Source: Taeniopygia guttata
Taxonomy: Eukaryota > Chordata > Aves > Passeriformes > Estrildidae
Direction: 5' to 3'
Assembly: GCF_048771995.1 (NCBI RefSeq)
Contig: NC_133063.1
Coordinates: 73,272,014-73,336,013, forward strand
Length of the DNA stretch: 64,000 nt
Shown here: in pieces, positions 39,576 to 51,700 of the stretch
How positions within the stretch are numbered: the first letter of the stretch is position 1
Layout of the letters: every line of letters begins with the position of its first letter
Notes under the pieces: model-generated
Database searches by the model: none
Told to the model about the DNA's origin: nothing
What the model saw: the letters and a program-made list of their open reading frames with translations, nothing else
Translations under genes and position numbers: made by a program

Positions 39576-39775
39576 TTACAACTTTCTTGAACATATATAG
39601 CTGTTAAGTTTGACCTTCTTGCAGTCAGTTGCTTGCCATTTTCCTCGCTTCTGCACAAATACACAATTCCTTCCTCTCACTGGAAAGTGGTAGGAGCCTC
39701 TTCTCCAGTTTATGTAGGTTACAGGTTCTCCTCCATTCCACTCCCAATGTCCAGAATTGACTTGGTCATTCAAAC
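39576..39775 (-). CDS. FREM1: FREM1 last exon: C-type lectin domain end and stop
   Basis: 200 coding nt, phase 1 in, acceptor CACACAG, TAA stop at 39578-39576. It encodes [20 protein letters not shown] through [20 protein letters not shown] and L. The cysteines for the lectin disulphides are present. The usual calcium and sugar ligands are not: EPV stands where EPN or QPD would be, and there is no WND. This suggests a protein-binding lectin fold. Confidence 0.94.
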
Positions 39776-42700
39776 CTGTGTGAAATCAGTAAGACCAAAT
39801 CAGTGATGTTTATTGTGACTGGAGCCAGATGCCAAGAGAGTCATGCTGTTCTGTAAGTTGTTCTTCATTAAAAAATGCATACAGTTGCATGCTGAGAGAA
39901 AAATAAAACAACTGCTAGAACACAAGCAAAACACAATTTAGGATTTAATTAGTCCACTTGAATCACAATTAGTGCCATATGAATAAAGGAAAGTACATTT
40001 TTCTGCAATAGTGCATATCTAAAATATTTTTTTTCTCCTTTCATCTATTACATATCTATCCCCTCATAGGTTTTTCTTTTGACTCTTTAAATAGCAAGGA
40101 GTCTGGACAGCATCACATGCCTTCAGATTTCTTCTGGATATAAAATTCCGCAGATCTTTGTGGACCTGATTTACATTCTTTAAATTAACAGTTGTAAAAT
40201 TAGTTTGTGTTAATTAGTACAATATAAAACATATCTTTTTCCCCTAGCCTCTGAGTTACTAAGACCAATGGGCATGGCATAATTTCAGACATGACTTCTT
40301 AGGAGAGGCCAAAATAAGAAAATTGGCATAAAAATCTTGTAGTCTTTATCTTTGTCAAACAAATTTATTTCTTTTAAGTTAACAGAATTACGATAGCATT
40401 AAACATGATCCAAAACTAACTGTATTTTTTGAAATTAATTTAGTAAACCTAGTAGGTCCATCTCAGCAAATTACTAAGAGCTGATAATTGCAGTTCAGAA
40501 TCAGAGAGAAAGAACAACACTGAGGACAGTATAGCAGAAACAAGAGGGGTTAGAAAAAAGCAGTAGCACTAGTGTTAGAGCTAAGGCAGTCATTCACAGA
40601 AAGAAGGCACTAAGAAAACCCATCCAAATTCTTTCCATTTCTCATTAAATGTAAAGTGCCTAATAAGAAATAGCTAAATCTGAAATTATATTATGAAATG
40701 TTCTTTAGCTTATCATCTAAATAATTCAAAAGATTTCTAACACAAGATGATGCCATTAAATCAGGAGTAACCCAAATAATTATGTAAGTTAAAAGAAAAA
40801 GCTAAATTAGGGATAAATAAAGGAACAGTCAAAAGAAAGAGGAGATAAAATTGTAGGAGCTGCACAAGAACTATTTTCATCAGCTTGTTTCAATAAAGGT
40901 TTCAAGACAAAACCAGTCCAGCAATAGACATCATGATAAACATATCTTTTTGATAAAAACTTATAAAAGTAGCCAGATACATTATGGCTTTTGGTTTATG
41001 CCTTGCATTGAAATAATAAAAGCAGCAGAAATTTGAGGACAATACAGCGTTTGAAGACTGGGCTTGAACTGCTGCAGCAGTTTCTGCTTTTCAATGTGGA
41101 CAGGAACTGCAATCTACAGATTGGGCTTGCAGCCAATATACTTACCTATCCAAAAGGGCATCTTCCCACTGAAGTCCCACAGCCACTGCATGTGTTGTTC
41201 ATTAGCCACACTTGTTAGACTCCCCAAGTATCTAGGCTCAACAAGAGAGGGCAAAGTAATCAGCATTCCACAGAGTGACAGACAGTTCCCATCAACTTAT
41301 CAACAACGGGTGTTGATTCTAGTATAAAGCATATAAATAATGAGTCACAGGAAAACCACAACTTACTGGCATGAAGGAATAATTAAATGAAGATGAAGTC
41401 TTAAAATTGTGGATTACCAGGGAAAGTCCTAGTCTGGTTTTTCTAACAGAAAAATTCAATCAGCTTGGCAACTGAAGGAAATGTATACAGGAATTATGTG
41501 CCACATACTCATATTGTGATTTAAACATTGTCACAATTATTGATACCTTATTTTCCATAAAATAATAAACTTCCTACACTGAAATCCAAGCCACTGAAAG
41601 ATGGCTGCAACTTCATCTGTTTGGTAGTAGAGCAGGAGATAGCTTTTTAAAATCATGTTTTGACAATACTGAATCTTTGAATAATTTGTTTAAGTGGTAT
41701 TATTCTGAGAAGTAATCACAGAATCACAAAATCGTAGAATGTCTTGAGTAGGAAGAGACCAACAAAGATCATCAAAATCTAACTATTGGCCATACACAGG
41801 ACAGCCCCAAGAACCACAAAATAGTGGTTGCCTTAGAGTAATGTCCAAACACTTCTTGAATTCTGTCAGGTTGGTGCTGTGACCACTTCCCTGGGGAGAC
41901 TGTTCCAGTACCCAACCACCCTCTGAGTGAATATCTAATCTAAATCTCCCCTGTCACAGTTACACACACATCCTCTAAAATCAACATTCAGGCTGTTAAC
42001 ATCATTCCCCTCCTCCATTTCCTTCCTCTCCCTCTATCCCAACTCTTTATTTTTTGCATTTTCATCCTTTTCAATTTTCAGTGTCAGCTGAGACATTCTG
42101 GTTCTCCACTCTCCTATGAACCTTTACTCAGTAAATGCAGGTATCCCATGGATTCCAGTTGTCCATCACAAGAAATTTGGAATCTGAAAAGCAGCACATT
42201 CTTCAGAGGATTTCCTGCAGTGACTAAGCATTTAGTTCAGATTAGAAAGAAGTTGTGGTTTGTATTAAGCAGACTATTTCTGAATTAAGTCAATGCATAA
42301 ACTCTGCTCTGCATTTGTACTTATAGTATACCAGCTCCAAAGGAGGGTTTGCAAACCCTAGCCACAGAGTGGCCTTGCCACTGACAAACATACAAGCACC
42401 AGCAGGCTACTCTTAAGCCATTTAGAGATCAGGCTAAATCTTTAGGCATTAAGAGACAGATGTCTTTCTTCAAATTTGCTGGGAACTGTCAGACGTCAGT
42501 GGCTCCACTTTCTTATTTATCCATCTTTGTGTCTGCGTTGATATATCACCTATTTACATGTCAATCCTGGTGCTGCCATCCCTTTGATTCTGAACCTCTG
42601 GTGCTGACATTTCTTTTGTCCCCTATTTCTGACTGCCACTCAGTCTAAAAGTGATGCCAACCCCTTCAGCCTCCCAGAACATCCTGGGTTACAGTTGATA

Positions 42701-45700
42701 GGGCCAGAGCAAACAACACTGTTCATAAAAACATTTTAAGAGAGAAAAAAACTGTTTCTAATATCAGAATAAGTAAATGGTATTGTAAGGATTTTACTAA
42801 TTTTGTTACTTTTGCAAGCTAACAGAGACAGATCGCTATTGCTCCAGATGAAAGGATGACTGTCTTTAAGAGCTGGGGCAGCAACCAGGCCTGAAGAATG
42901 GAATGGCAGACTTGAGCTCACTATGGAGACCATGAACAGATTTTAGAATGAAAGCCCACCATTAAGCATGCTGCCTAGTTAGAGATCCATGCATGGAGCT
43001 CCATTCCCGTTATTGCCCTGTATGTCTTCTAAGAGTACCAATCCCATGTATTCCATATGATGCCACACAAAATAGAGAAGCAGGAAAAATTTACATTAGT
43101 AGAATTCAAAGTAGTCCACAATATTCCGCACAGCTCCTGCTGCACAAAATCTGGACCATTCCTTAATCTGGGCCCACAGGGCCAGGATATGAAATAAAAT
43201 CATTGTGTTTCTGAGGGGGGATACTCCTGCTCCAATGTCCTTCTCCGTTACCATTGCTGGCCAACCAAAGCAGCAGGGGATGGAGTTGCCCTCTGCTCTA
43301 TGCGCACGGTGGATCTGCCAAGGCCAGCAGGTCAGCTGGGTGTTAGCCCTTGTCTGTGCAATCACAGCTGCCCTGGGGCAGGCACTGTGCAGTAACAGCA
43401 GGCCCATGGGGCACTCTGAGTTCCCGGGCCACCAGAGAACAGCATGGAAAGGGTCACACTGACACCTGTGTACTCTCTCCTAACCTAGAGGTGCAGCAGA
43501 ACAGCCTCAGAACTGTCTGGTAGGGGTCAGGATTGTGCACCCTGATTGTGTGGTAGAGGCCCCCAAAACTGCACCCAGTGAAGGCGTCAGCAGGGCTTCA
43601 GCTGTGCCTGTCATCAGGCTGTATGTCCCAAGCGTGACTGGCTTCCACCCTTCTGGGCCAATCTGCCAGGCGCAGAATCTCCAGTGAGCTAGGAACAAAG
43701 CTGTTACACTGACAAACACTGCTGGGAATTTTCATACTCCATTTTCTTCTACAGACAGAGTCTAGGAAAGCAGGCATAGTTAATTCATGGTGTCCTCCCA
43801 GGCTAACTGCTTCAGCAGCTGAACTAGTCTGCCTCCCAGAGACTGTGGTTGCACTGACCAAATGGACCTGAGAAGAGGTTTCTGTGGTATTGCTATTATG
43901 TGAACAAGAACAAAAATAGAGCATTTTATCTGGCTTCTGCTTAAGGACACCCAAAACCCAGGAACTAAGTAATTTACTTTGGGTGAGCATATCTTTTGAT
44001 TATTCTTGAAGATGTGAAACCAAAAAGCATCAATATGTGTCAGTAACTGCTCTATCTTTTTTGACATACAGCCATAGTCTGAGCAACAACAGTTTCAGAC
44101 TTCAATCCATGTACCAGGGAGAGACTTCATCACTGTGAAAGGAAAGCACTACAATGATTATAATGTAATCTAATATTTTCTCTATAGGAGTTCTTTCTAA
44201 GTACAGCTTCAGAAACATATTACTGAAGAGAGAACAACTGTTCTAATTGTTATACCTGTTTAGAGGGGTTATATATTTTAGGGAGATGAGAACCATCCTG
44301 AAAGAACATAGCACTGAAAGAACATAGCACTTCCATGGTGTTACTTACTGAAGCCTGAAGCATGGGATCAGACACCGGAAATTACAAGATAATGTTATTT
44401 ATGGAGTGTGCATCTAGCACTTCCTAATGTAAATTAGTCAAGATAAGGGGTAATAATGCCTTATTAGGGAAAGAACCAAAACAAAACCAAAAACAAACAA
44501 ATGCCAACCAAAAGAAGCCACAATAAACCCACACACATGATTTTTTCCTGAGCTAAACAATCCATTAAAAATTGTTCCTGCATGCTTTATAGTTTTTGTT
44601 ATTGATTCAAGAGTGTCCTTTATCTTGGAGCAGTTGTACAAATTAAGGAAATTTAATTAAGCTACTTTGGGTAGCTATTGACCTTGAAATATTGCATGGA
44701 AAATACTTAGCACAAAGACTTTACTGATTTTCCATTAAATTGTCTGATACATTTAAGAGTTTTGCACCATTTTGGTAAATTTGACATTGGCAAAAGCACA
44801 TTTGATTAAGTATGAAGGTCTCCATGGAACATAACATTTTATTTGAACTGCTGTAGTAAATCTATGTCCTATCCTGATGTTGAAGGGTGTGGAGGGTGAC
44901 TGAAAGACGGTGCTTATCTCGATCTTTTATTTGGTCACCTAGGGAGTTATCCTGATGCCTTAAAATAGGCGTCTAGTGTTGCTTACAACACCTCCTATAA
45001 TTCAGAAGATTCAGATGAGAGTGGCAGACATGATGCAGAGCTTGCAGGAGCCCTGCACTTCCAGACTGGCAGTTGAAAGACAGACAGCATATACAAGGCC
45101 TTTAAAATTACTCTAGGCACCTGGATCCCTCTGCTGGAGTCACACACAATAATATGAGTTAAACCAGTCACTCAGAGAACCAGTACTAGAAGAGGGCTGC
45201 TGTCCTGTTTTGCACTAGGAAACACTGAACCACCATTAAAGACCCAATCTACTGCTTTAGATGTGGTTCTGCCTGTGCTTCCCAAGGACTGAGGCCACAT
45301 GTAGCTGATATAGTGCCATCAAACAAAATAACATGTCCTGCCTTACACAGCTTGCAGTAACGGACCTGAAATCTTATAATATTTGAGCTTTGATTAAATG
45401 TTCAACTTCAGAAAAGATAAAGGTGCAGTATGACTAACAAGGCAAAATACATAACTGTGGGTTCCATCAATGCAGTTCTTCCATCCCTTCAGTGGCAGCA
45501 GTAAAACCATTTCACACACAAGTGAGGTGAGCCCTGCTGTACTGACCCTTGGGGAGGATGTGCTCCTATTGGAAAAACAAGAGCTGTGGCATAAATCATT
45601 AAAATTGGTTCTAAATCAGACTGCTGTGGGATCACTCAGCCATAATATCCCCCAGATGCTTCTCTTCATGTTGCCAAGAGTCTCTTCATGCATACAAACA

Positions 45701-48700
45701 AAGCTAGAGAAATGAGTTCTTAAACCACCTTTCTCTCCAATGAATTGGAGAAGGGTTAGAAATAGTGCAAGATTTTCACAGCAATTAACTGAGATTTCCC
45801 TGTCCCCCCATCCCCAGTTTAACACTGATATATAGAACTTACATCAAGGCAAGCACATATTTTTGTCTGCTTTTGCCTCTGCACATGTAAACTAAAGAAA
45901 AGGTATACCGCCTGTAACAGATGGATACAATGTATGTCAACAGAAACTCAAATAGGCCTGCATTAGCCCATACATACCTAGTTATGTCCAGACAACAGAA
46001 CACAATATATTGATAGCATTACTGTGTTGGAATAGAATCATAGACTATCATGTTGGAAGGAACTGCGAGGATCATCTGGTTCCAACCTTTCTTGGCAAAA
46101 GGACTGTCCAGACAAGATGGGCTAGCACCCTGTCTAGCTAAACCTTAAAAGTGTCTGATGTTGAGGAATCTACTACCTCTCTGGAGAGAGTCTTCTAATG
46201 GCTGAACTCACAGTGAAAATTTTCCTTTGTGTATACTTGGAATCTTCCCAGGAATAACTTGTTCCTGTAGCTGTTCATCTTTTCTATCGACTCCTTGTAA
46301 AAAGGGAGTCTCCATCCTCTTCTTAGCCACCCTCTAAATACCAAAATACAGTGATAAGGGCTCACCTATGCCTTCTTTCTTCACGTGGCAGGCTTTACTG
46401 TCCTTTGATCAACTTTGTGACCCCTGTCCAGACACTTTTCAGCCTGCCAATGTCTGTATACTTTTTGTATAGCCTGTTCCCAAGTCCATCAGCTCAAGAT
46501 TGCAAGGTTGTCTCAAAAAGGGTAGGGTAGGAGACTGTTAGTGAATCAATTTCAATAATGCTTGGGATTCCCTGTTCTGCATAATAGAAAAATTCTAGCA
46601 AGACAAATTATATAGGAGCTTAAAATTATGACATTTTTGTAGTAGTAAAAAAATTATTCTTTTTTTCATGGAAGTTGGCTGACTTACTGAAAGTCAATTC
46701 TCATATTTTCATTTAATATCTGGTTTGTTTTAACTATTGAAAATTGAGGACTGATCTCCATGGTAGTTTTATTTCTCTGTTGGAAACATTTAAATTTCAA
46801 TAGAGTCAGTACTAATAAGTGAAAAAAACACAATTAGTGGTAGTGATGATTGCCAGAGGAGCTGGGTGGGGAAAAGCAAAAACTAAAATTTAATAAGTAA
46901 TGTTCTTGTACTACCTTTTAGCATGTTCCTGCAGCTGTACTTTTGTAAATCAGTTCCAGATGGAGGCAAGGAGTACTCCATTTACCAGGATAAATCTTTG
47001 TTAGTCTATGCTAGTATGACATTAATTGAATTAGCACAGCCCTAGGATTCATTTCCTTGTGGATTCAGTGATATGCCTTGATTTTCTGTGTAGTTTTTTA
47101 AACTTTGTACTTTAATTACTGTTGTTTACATCTGTTTACTTTTATTCAGTTTAATATCCACATTGCACACTATCAAGAAGCTACTGCCTACAAAAAATAT
47201 GGGTCACAAGGACCGCACTTATTTAGAAGATAGGAAACATTTCCTGGAAGAGTTACATATTGTTCCAAGAGATCAATAAGAAATCAATTCACTGTTGAAG
47301 CCTTCAGAAAAAAAAAAAAAAAAAAAAAAAATTCACAATTGCTTGTTAAAAAATAGCATAATAAAAGCAGATAATAAAAAAATCCAGGACCTGAAATTGT
47401 AAGTAAATGAAGTAATAATATAATAATTGGGGTCAGCTCGCAAGAGGACATTTAAATTTTAGTAAAGAATATCTTCCATCACCTGGGAGGTAGTAGTGTC
47501 AAGACTTTTCTTTTCATGTTACCAAGACAACATAATCTGGCATAACTGAGTGGAATGAATCAATGCTTGTTAAGCATGCTTGGCCAGGATTCACCGTTCA
47601 GCGTGTCCTTCCACTACTTATGGAATATATTCTATCATTTCCAACTCTTCCCTGTTTCAGTTTTCCTTTGGAGTAAAGGAGAGGTTTGGAGTAATCGAGA
47701 GGTTTGTTTAAACCTCTCCTATTTTTCAGATTGGTTTTCAACCTGGTGCTCGCAATTCAGGACAAGTTACAGAGCATGCCTATCCTTTGACAAGCTTCAT
47801 GATACCATGGCTAACATTTTTGCCAGTGCTAATCTAATACACCTAAAGCCAAAATGTTAAAGCAAGTATCCAGAAAATAAGACTGGCAGATTTTTTTATC
47901 TCCTACTTTGATACAACTATTATTATTATTGTTATTGTCATTATTGTTTTTATATCCTTAAAAAGTCAGAAATGTGCTGTTAAATTGAATGTAAAAGTTT
48001 TCAAATAGTTACAGAATCTTCAAAGCCGCAGCTTCCGAAAAATACAGTGAGGCATACAGGAGCTAGCAAAATTTTACCATTGCTGTATCAAGAGGAGGTA
48101 CTGCCAAGGAAGTGGGTAAGAGAGGATTAAATTCTGAGTCTCTACTGACTCTGAGTTCTTCTCCCAAACTATCTCTCCCATTAGGAAAGTATCCTCCTTG
48201 GGAATTCATGCTGTAATTAAGATAGCATCACCACCTGAAGCATTATGAGACTAATATTTCTATTGTGTACTGTGTTGAATCCCAGGATTTGTACAATTTT
48301 TGGGGGGAGATGTAAAGAACAGCCAAAGCTGGGCTCATCCAAATAAATTTGGTCTCAAGAGCAGCATTCAGCTCAGGGCAACACCCGTGCACAGACAATG
48401 CATGATGGTCTCTTACTGTTCTCTGCAAGCCCGAGCAGCAGTGTTCCAGGTGACCTTGTGATTTGCTACCAAGAAATAGCAGCTGCCCTCATGATAAGTC
48501 CATCCAGAGGGACATTTCTTCATAGTTACCTCCTAAAATAAAAGAGGAAGAGGTAAAAAAATCTGTCTATGCACAGGTAGTCTGTGCACTAGCGTCCAGA
48601 ATTAAACCAAGAATGAACTTCGGTGTCTAAAAATAAATCTACAGCATTGCTTAAAAGATTTTAAAAAATGGCTGACAGAGAATCCTACAGTTTATAATTA

Positions 48701-51700
48701 GTAGCTTTAATGGTGACAGTAGTATTCAGTTCCAAAAGTCCTCTAAAGATTTTATATTAGTTTGGACACCTTCTTCTGTCTCCTGTACTCTGTACAGGGA
48801 AAATATTAACAAAATTCAACATGACATCTTACGTGGTGGGGGGAATGTATGTTTACAGAATACCTAAGTAAACTTATTTTACTAAATTCCACCTATTTTC
48901 CCACAGACTACATTCACTGACTGTGTATGCCCCCATCATCACGAGCACCACAACACTAGAGCTCATGTAGTTTGTCCAGGAGCACCTGTGGATGACAGAG
49001 AGGAAAGACAACTGCAGCAGTCAAGTCCTCACCATATTCCTGGGAAACTTGTTTCTGCTGAAAGCAAACCTGAATCTGGATAACATTTATGCCCTGTCCA
49101 AGTAAATAACTGTTGCAGGAAGGTCCTCTGCTTTAGGGTATCACCAATCATAGACTCCATGCTCTGACATAGATACCTACACATGGTTACATTTTTACCT
49201 TGCTTTGGGAATTCCAGAATTTCCATGATATCCCATCACACTGAAATAACTTCTGTGTGCTTTCTTCGTAATGCAAGAGACCCTTTAAATCTGGTGTACA
49301 AGCCTTTTGAAAAGAGTAGAAGTCCTCGAAATAGAAAATGTCATTTGAACATTTGAAGGAAAATAATTGCACAAAACAAGTGAAATGAAACAGATTAATT
49401 AGGTCTTATATTAAAATTTGATGCCATGAAAACTATTCTAGTTGTTAAATCATTTTGGAAAACAACACGACTGAAAACAGATGGCGAAAATGCCCATGGA
49501 AAAAAAGGTTTCACACCTTATGTCTTGATCTTGGTTCAGCTACAAGTTCTGCCTTATCAGCCAGTGGAATCTCTGTTTTCCTAGTGGAGATGACATTTAT
49601 CTGTGGTTGTGCCTTTTTTTTGGTTTCAGCTGAGAAGGTGTCATCCTCTATTTTGAGTGATGCCATCCCGTGATACTTCATTTTACAGTATCCCACAGGA
49701 ACAGGAGAGGAAAAGAGAGAGTTAGTGCATACAAGGAGCTCTTAAATAAACAAAATTAAAAATATTAAAAATTAATTATTATACAAATTACCATAAATCA
49801 AGGGAAATTACACCAAAGAAAAAGGAAGATAGAAAAATAAAATATTAGACATAACTAATTATTAAGAGTGATAAAGCCTGAAAAGAGCAGAATCAGAAAG
49901 AAATCATGAAATGTCCAACCAATACCCATAATACTCTTACTTTGAAAACCACATCTGTTTCATTTCTAAACACAGATGAAGGATGAACCTGAGAAATGTA
50001 GAACAGCAGAATGAGATGGGTTTATTCATATATTATAAAAACAAGAAGAGTTTTACTATGTACCATTTACTACTAGGTTATATGTCATGCAGAGCATGAC
50101 TTGGTTTAGTTCTTTCTTTTTTAGTATAGAAACATAGCATTTATGAAAGGAGCCATTAAAAAGCACAAATTTCAAGTGTAATGCTCAGTGTTCATAAAAA
50201 CAGATTCTAGTATCTTTTAAGGTCACAATAGCAGAGAGTTACGTAATACCTAGCTAAATCAATATAGCTTAAGCAGAAGAATCAGTGGGCAAGGTTTAAA
50301 TAACTATTCCCTGTTTTAGCTAAGAGTATTTTTGGCTTTATAACTTCAATACCAGATGCACAGCTTCTATACATCTGCCTGGTTCCACCAATTTCTAACT
50401 TACCCATAATTTTTATAAGACTGGAAGTTACATAATTGCTGAAGTTGTTCCATGCCTGTTTCCTCCCCCAAGTCTTGATTTTATTAGTCTCTTGCATACA
50501 TGGATCCTCAAAATGTTTGGTTTGTTTTTGGTTTTTTCCTTACAGGTTTTATTTTTAATAGCCCCAGGTCTGACCCAGAGCAAACTCATGTAGTTTATAG
50601 TTATTGTGTGGTCAGATAGAATTGCTACAAAAATGACAGTTAAATGAAGATATCACATCACAATAAATTCACAAATCAGTCCATCACTGAACTACAGAAG
50701 TGTCTTACTATTCTGCCATTTCCAGTTACTCTCAGCCTGGTCCTTGACCGATTTGCCAAGCTGTGCTCCTGCCACAGATCCCCTCCACGCTTTCTCATCC
50801 CTTTGGAAGGAGGCAGTGGGATCCCTTCCAAGGAAACATTGCCAGGCCTGGAAGGTGATGAGGAGCCCGGGGAAACTGGAAACAGCGTGCCTCTCCCCCA
50901 GAAGTCATGCTTGCTTCGGCCAGAAGAATGGGAATATCTGCATTGACCTGAAAGCACAAAAAATAGCAGATGGTCAGCTCTAACTGCATGAGCAAATAAC
51001 TGGTCATGTTGACATGGGCACATAAACAGCTTGTCCTTAAAAGTTGAATGATTCTTTCACTTGAAGTAGTTGATTTGCTGTTTGTTCAGTCACCCTCGTT
51101 TCTGGGGTTATATATGACTATCTGTATAAGTAAGATTTTATATGTGATGTGTCTGTCTACCCACAGGTCAGAATTTCAACAAAGTATCTGCTGAAAACAC
51201 CTGCTTTCGTTCTTATACTGGGCTTTAAAGTATTGGGGGTTTTGGCCATGAATGTACAGGGATCTTTAGCTACCATTGATGCTACTTCCATCATACCCAG
51301 AGAAGCTTCTTCTTGGAAATCCAGGATACTGTTGTTCCAATGAAATTGCTGCATCAATTAAGTCCTGATTTACACTAGGAATGCTTAGGAGAAAATAGTC
51401 TGAAATTTTAAAAGGGCTATTTGTACCATGAAGCCTAATTCATTGCAATATGGGTATTTTAAATACTGTTTCAGTAAACACCAGAAGAAAAAAAAAAACT
51501 CTTCAGTGGTCTCTTCAGAGGTTGCAGCTGCTCTTCTAGTTATTTCTATTTTTCTGCAGTTTTCCTATGTTTCTGTTTCTACAGGTGCCTCCTTTTAGGT
51601 CTGATTTTAGACACAGCACATTTGATAGCTGAAAAACATAATGATAATGCAGTCTTCAAAGACTAAACTGTTCGCTGTGAAGTTGTGGACTGTGTTTTTT

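Noticed and set aside
49029-49198. Minus-strand open frame running on past the FREM1 connector exon
   Set aside because: It is intron read-through after a good GTAAAA donor, and the next exon joins in phase at 48532.
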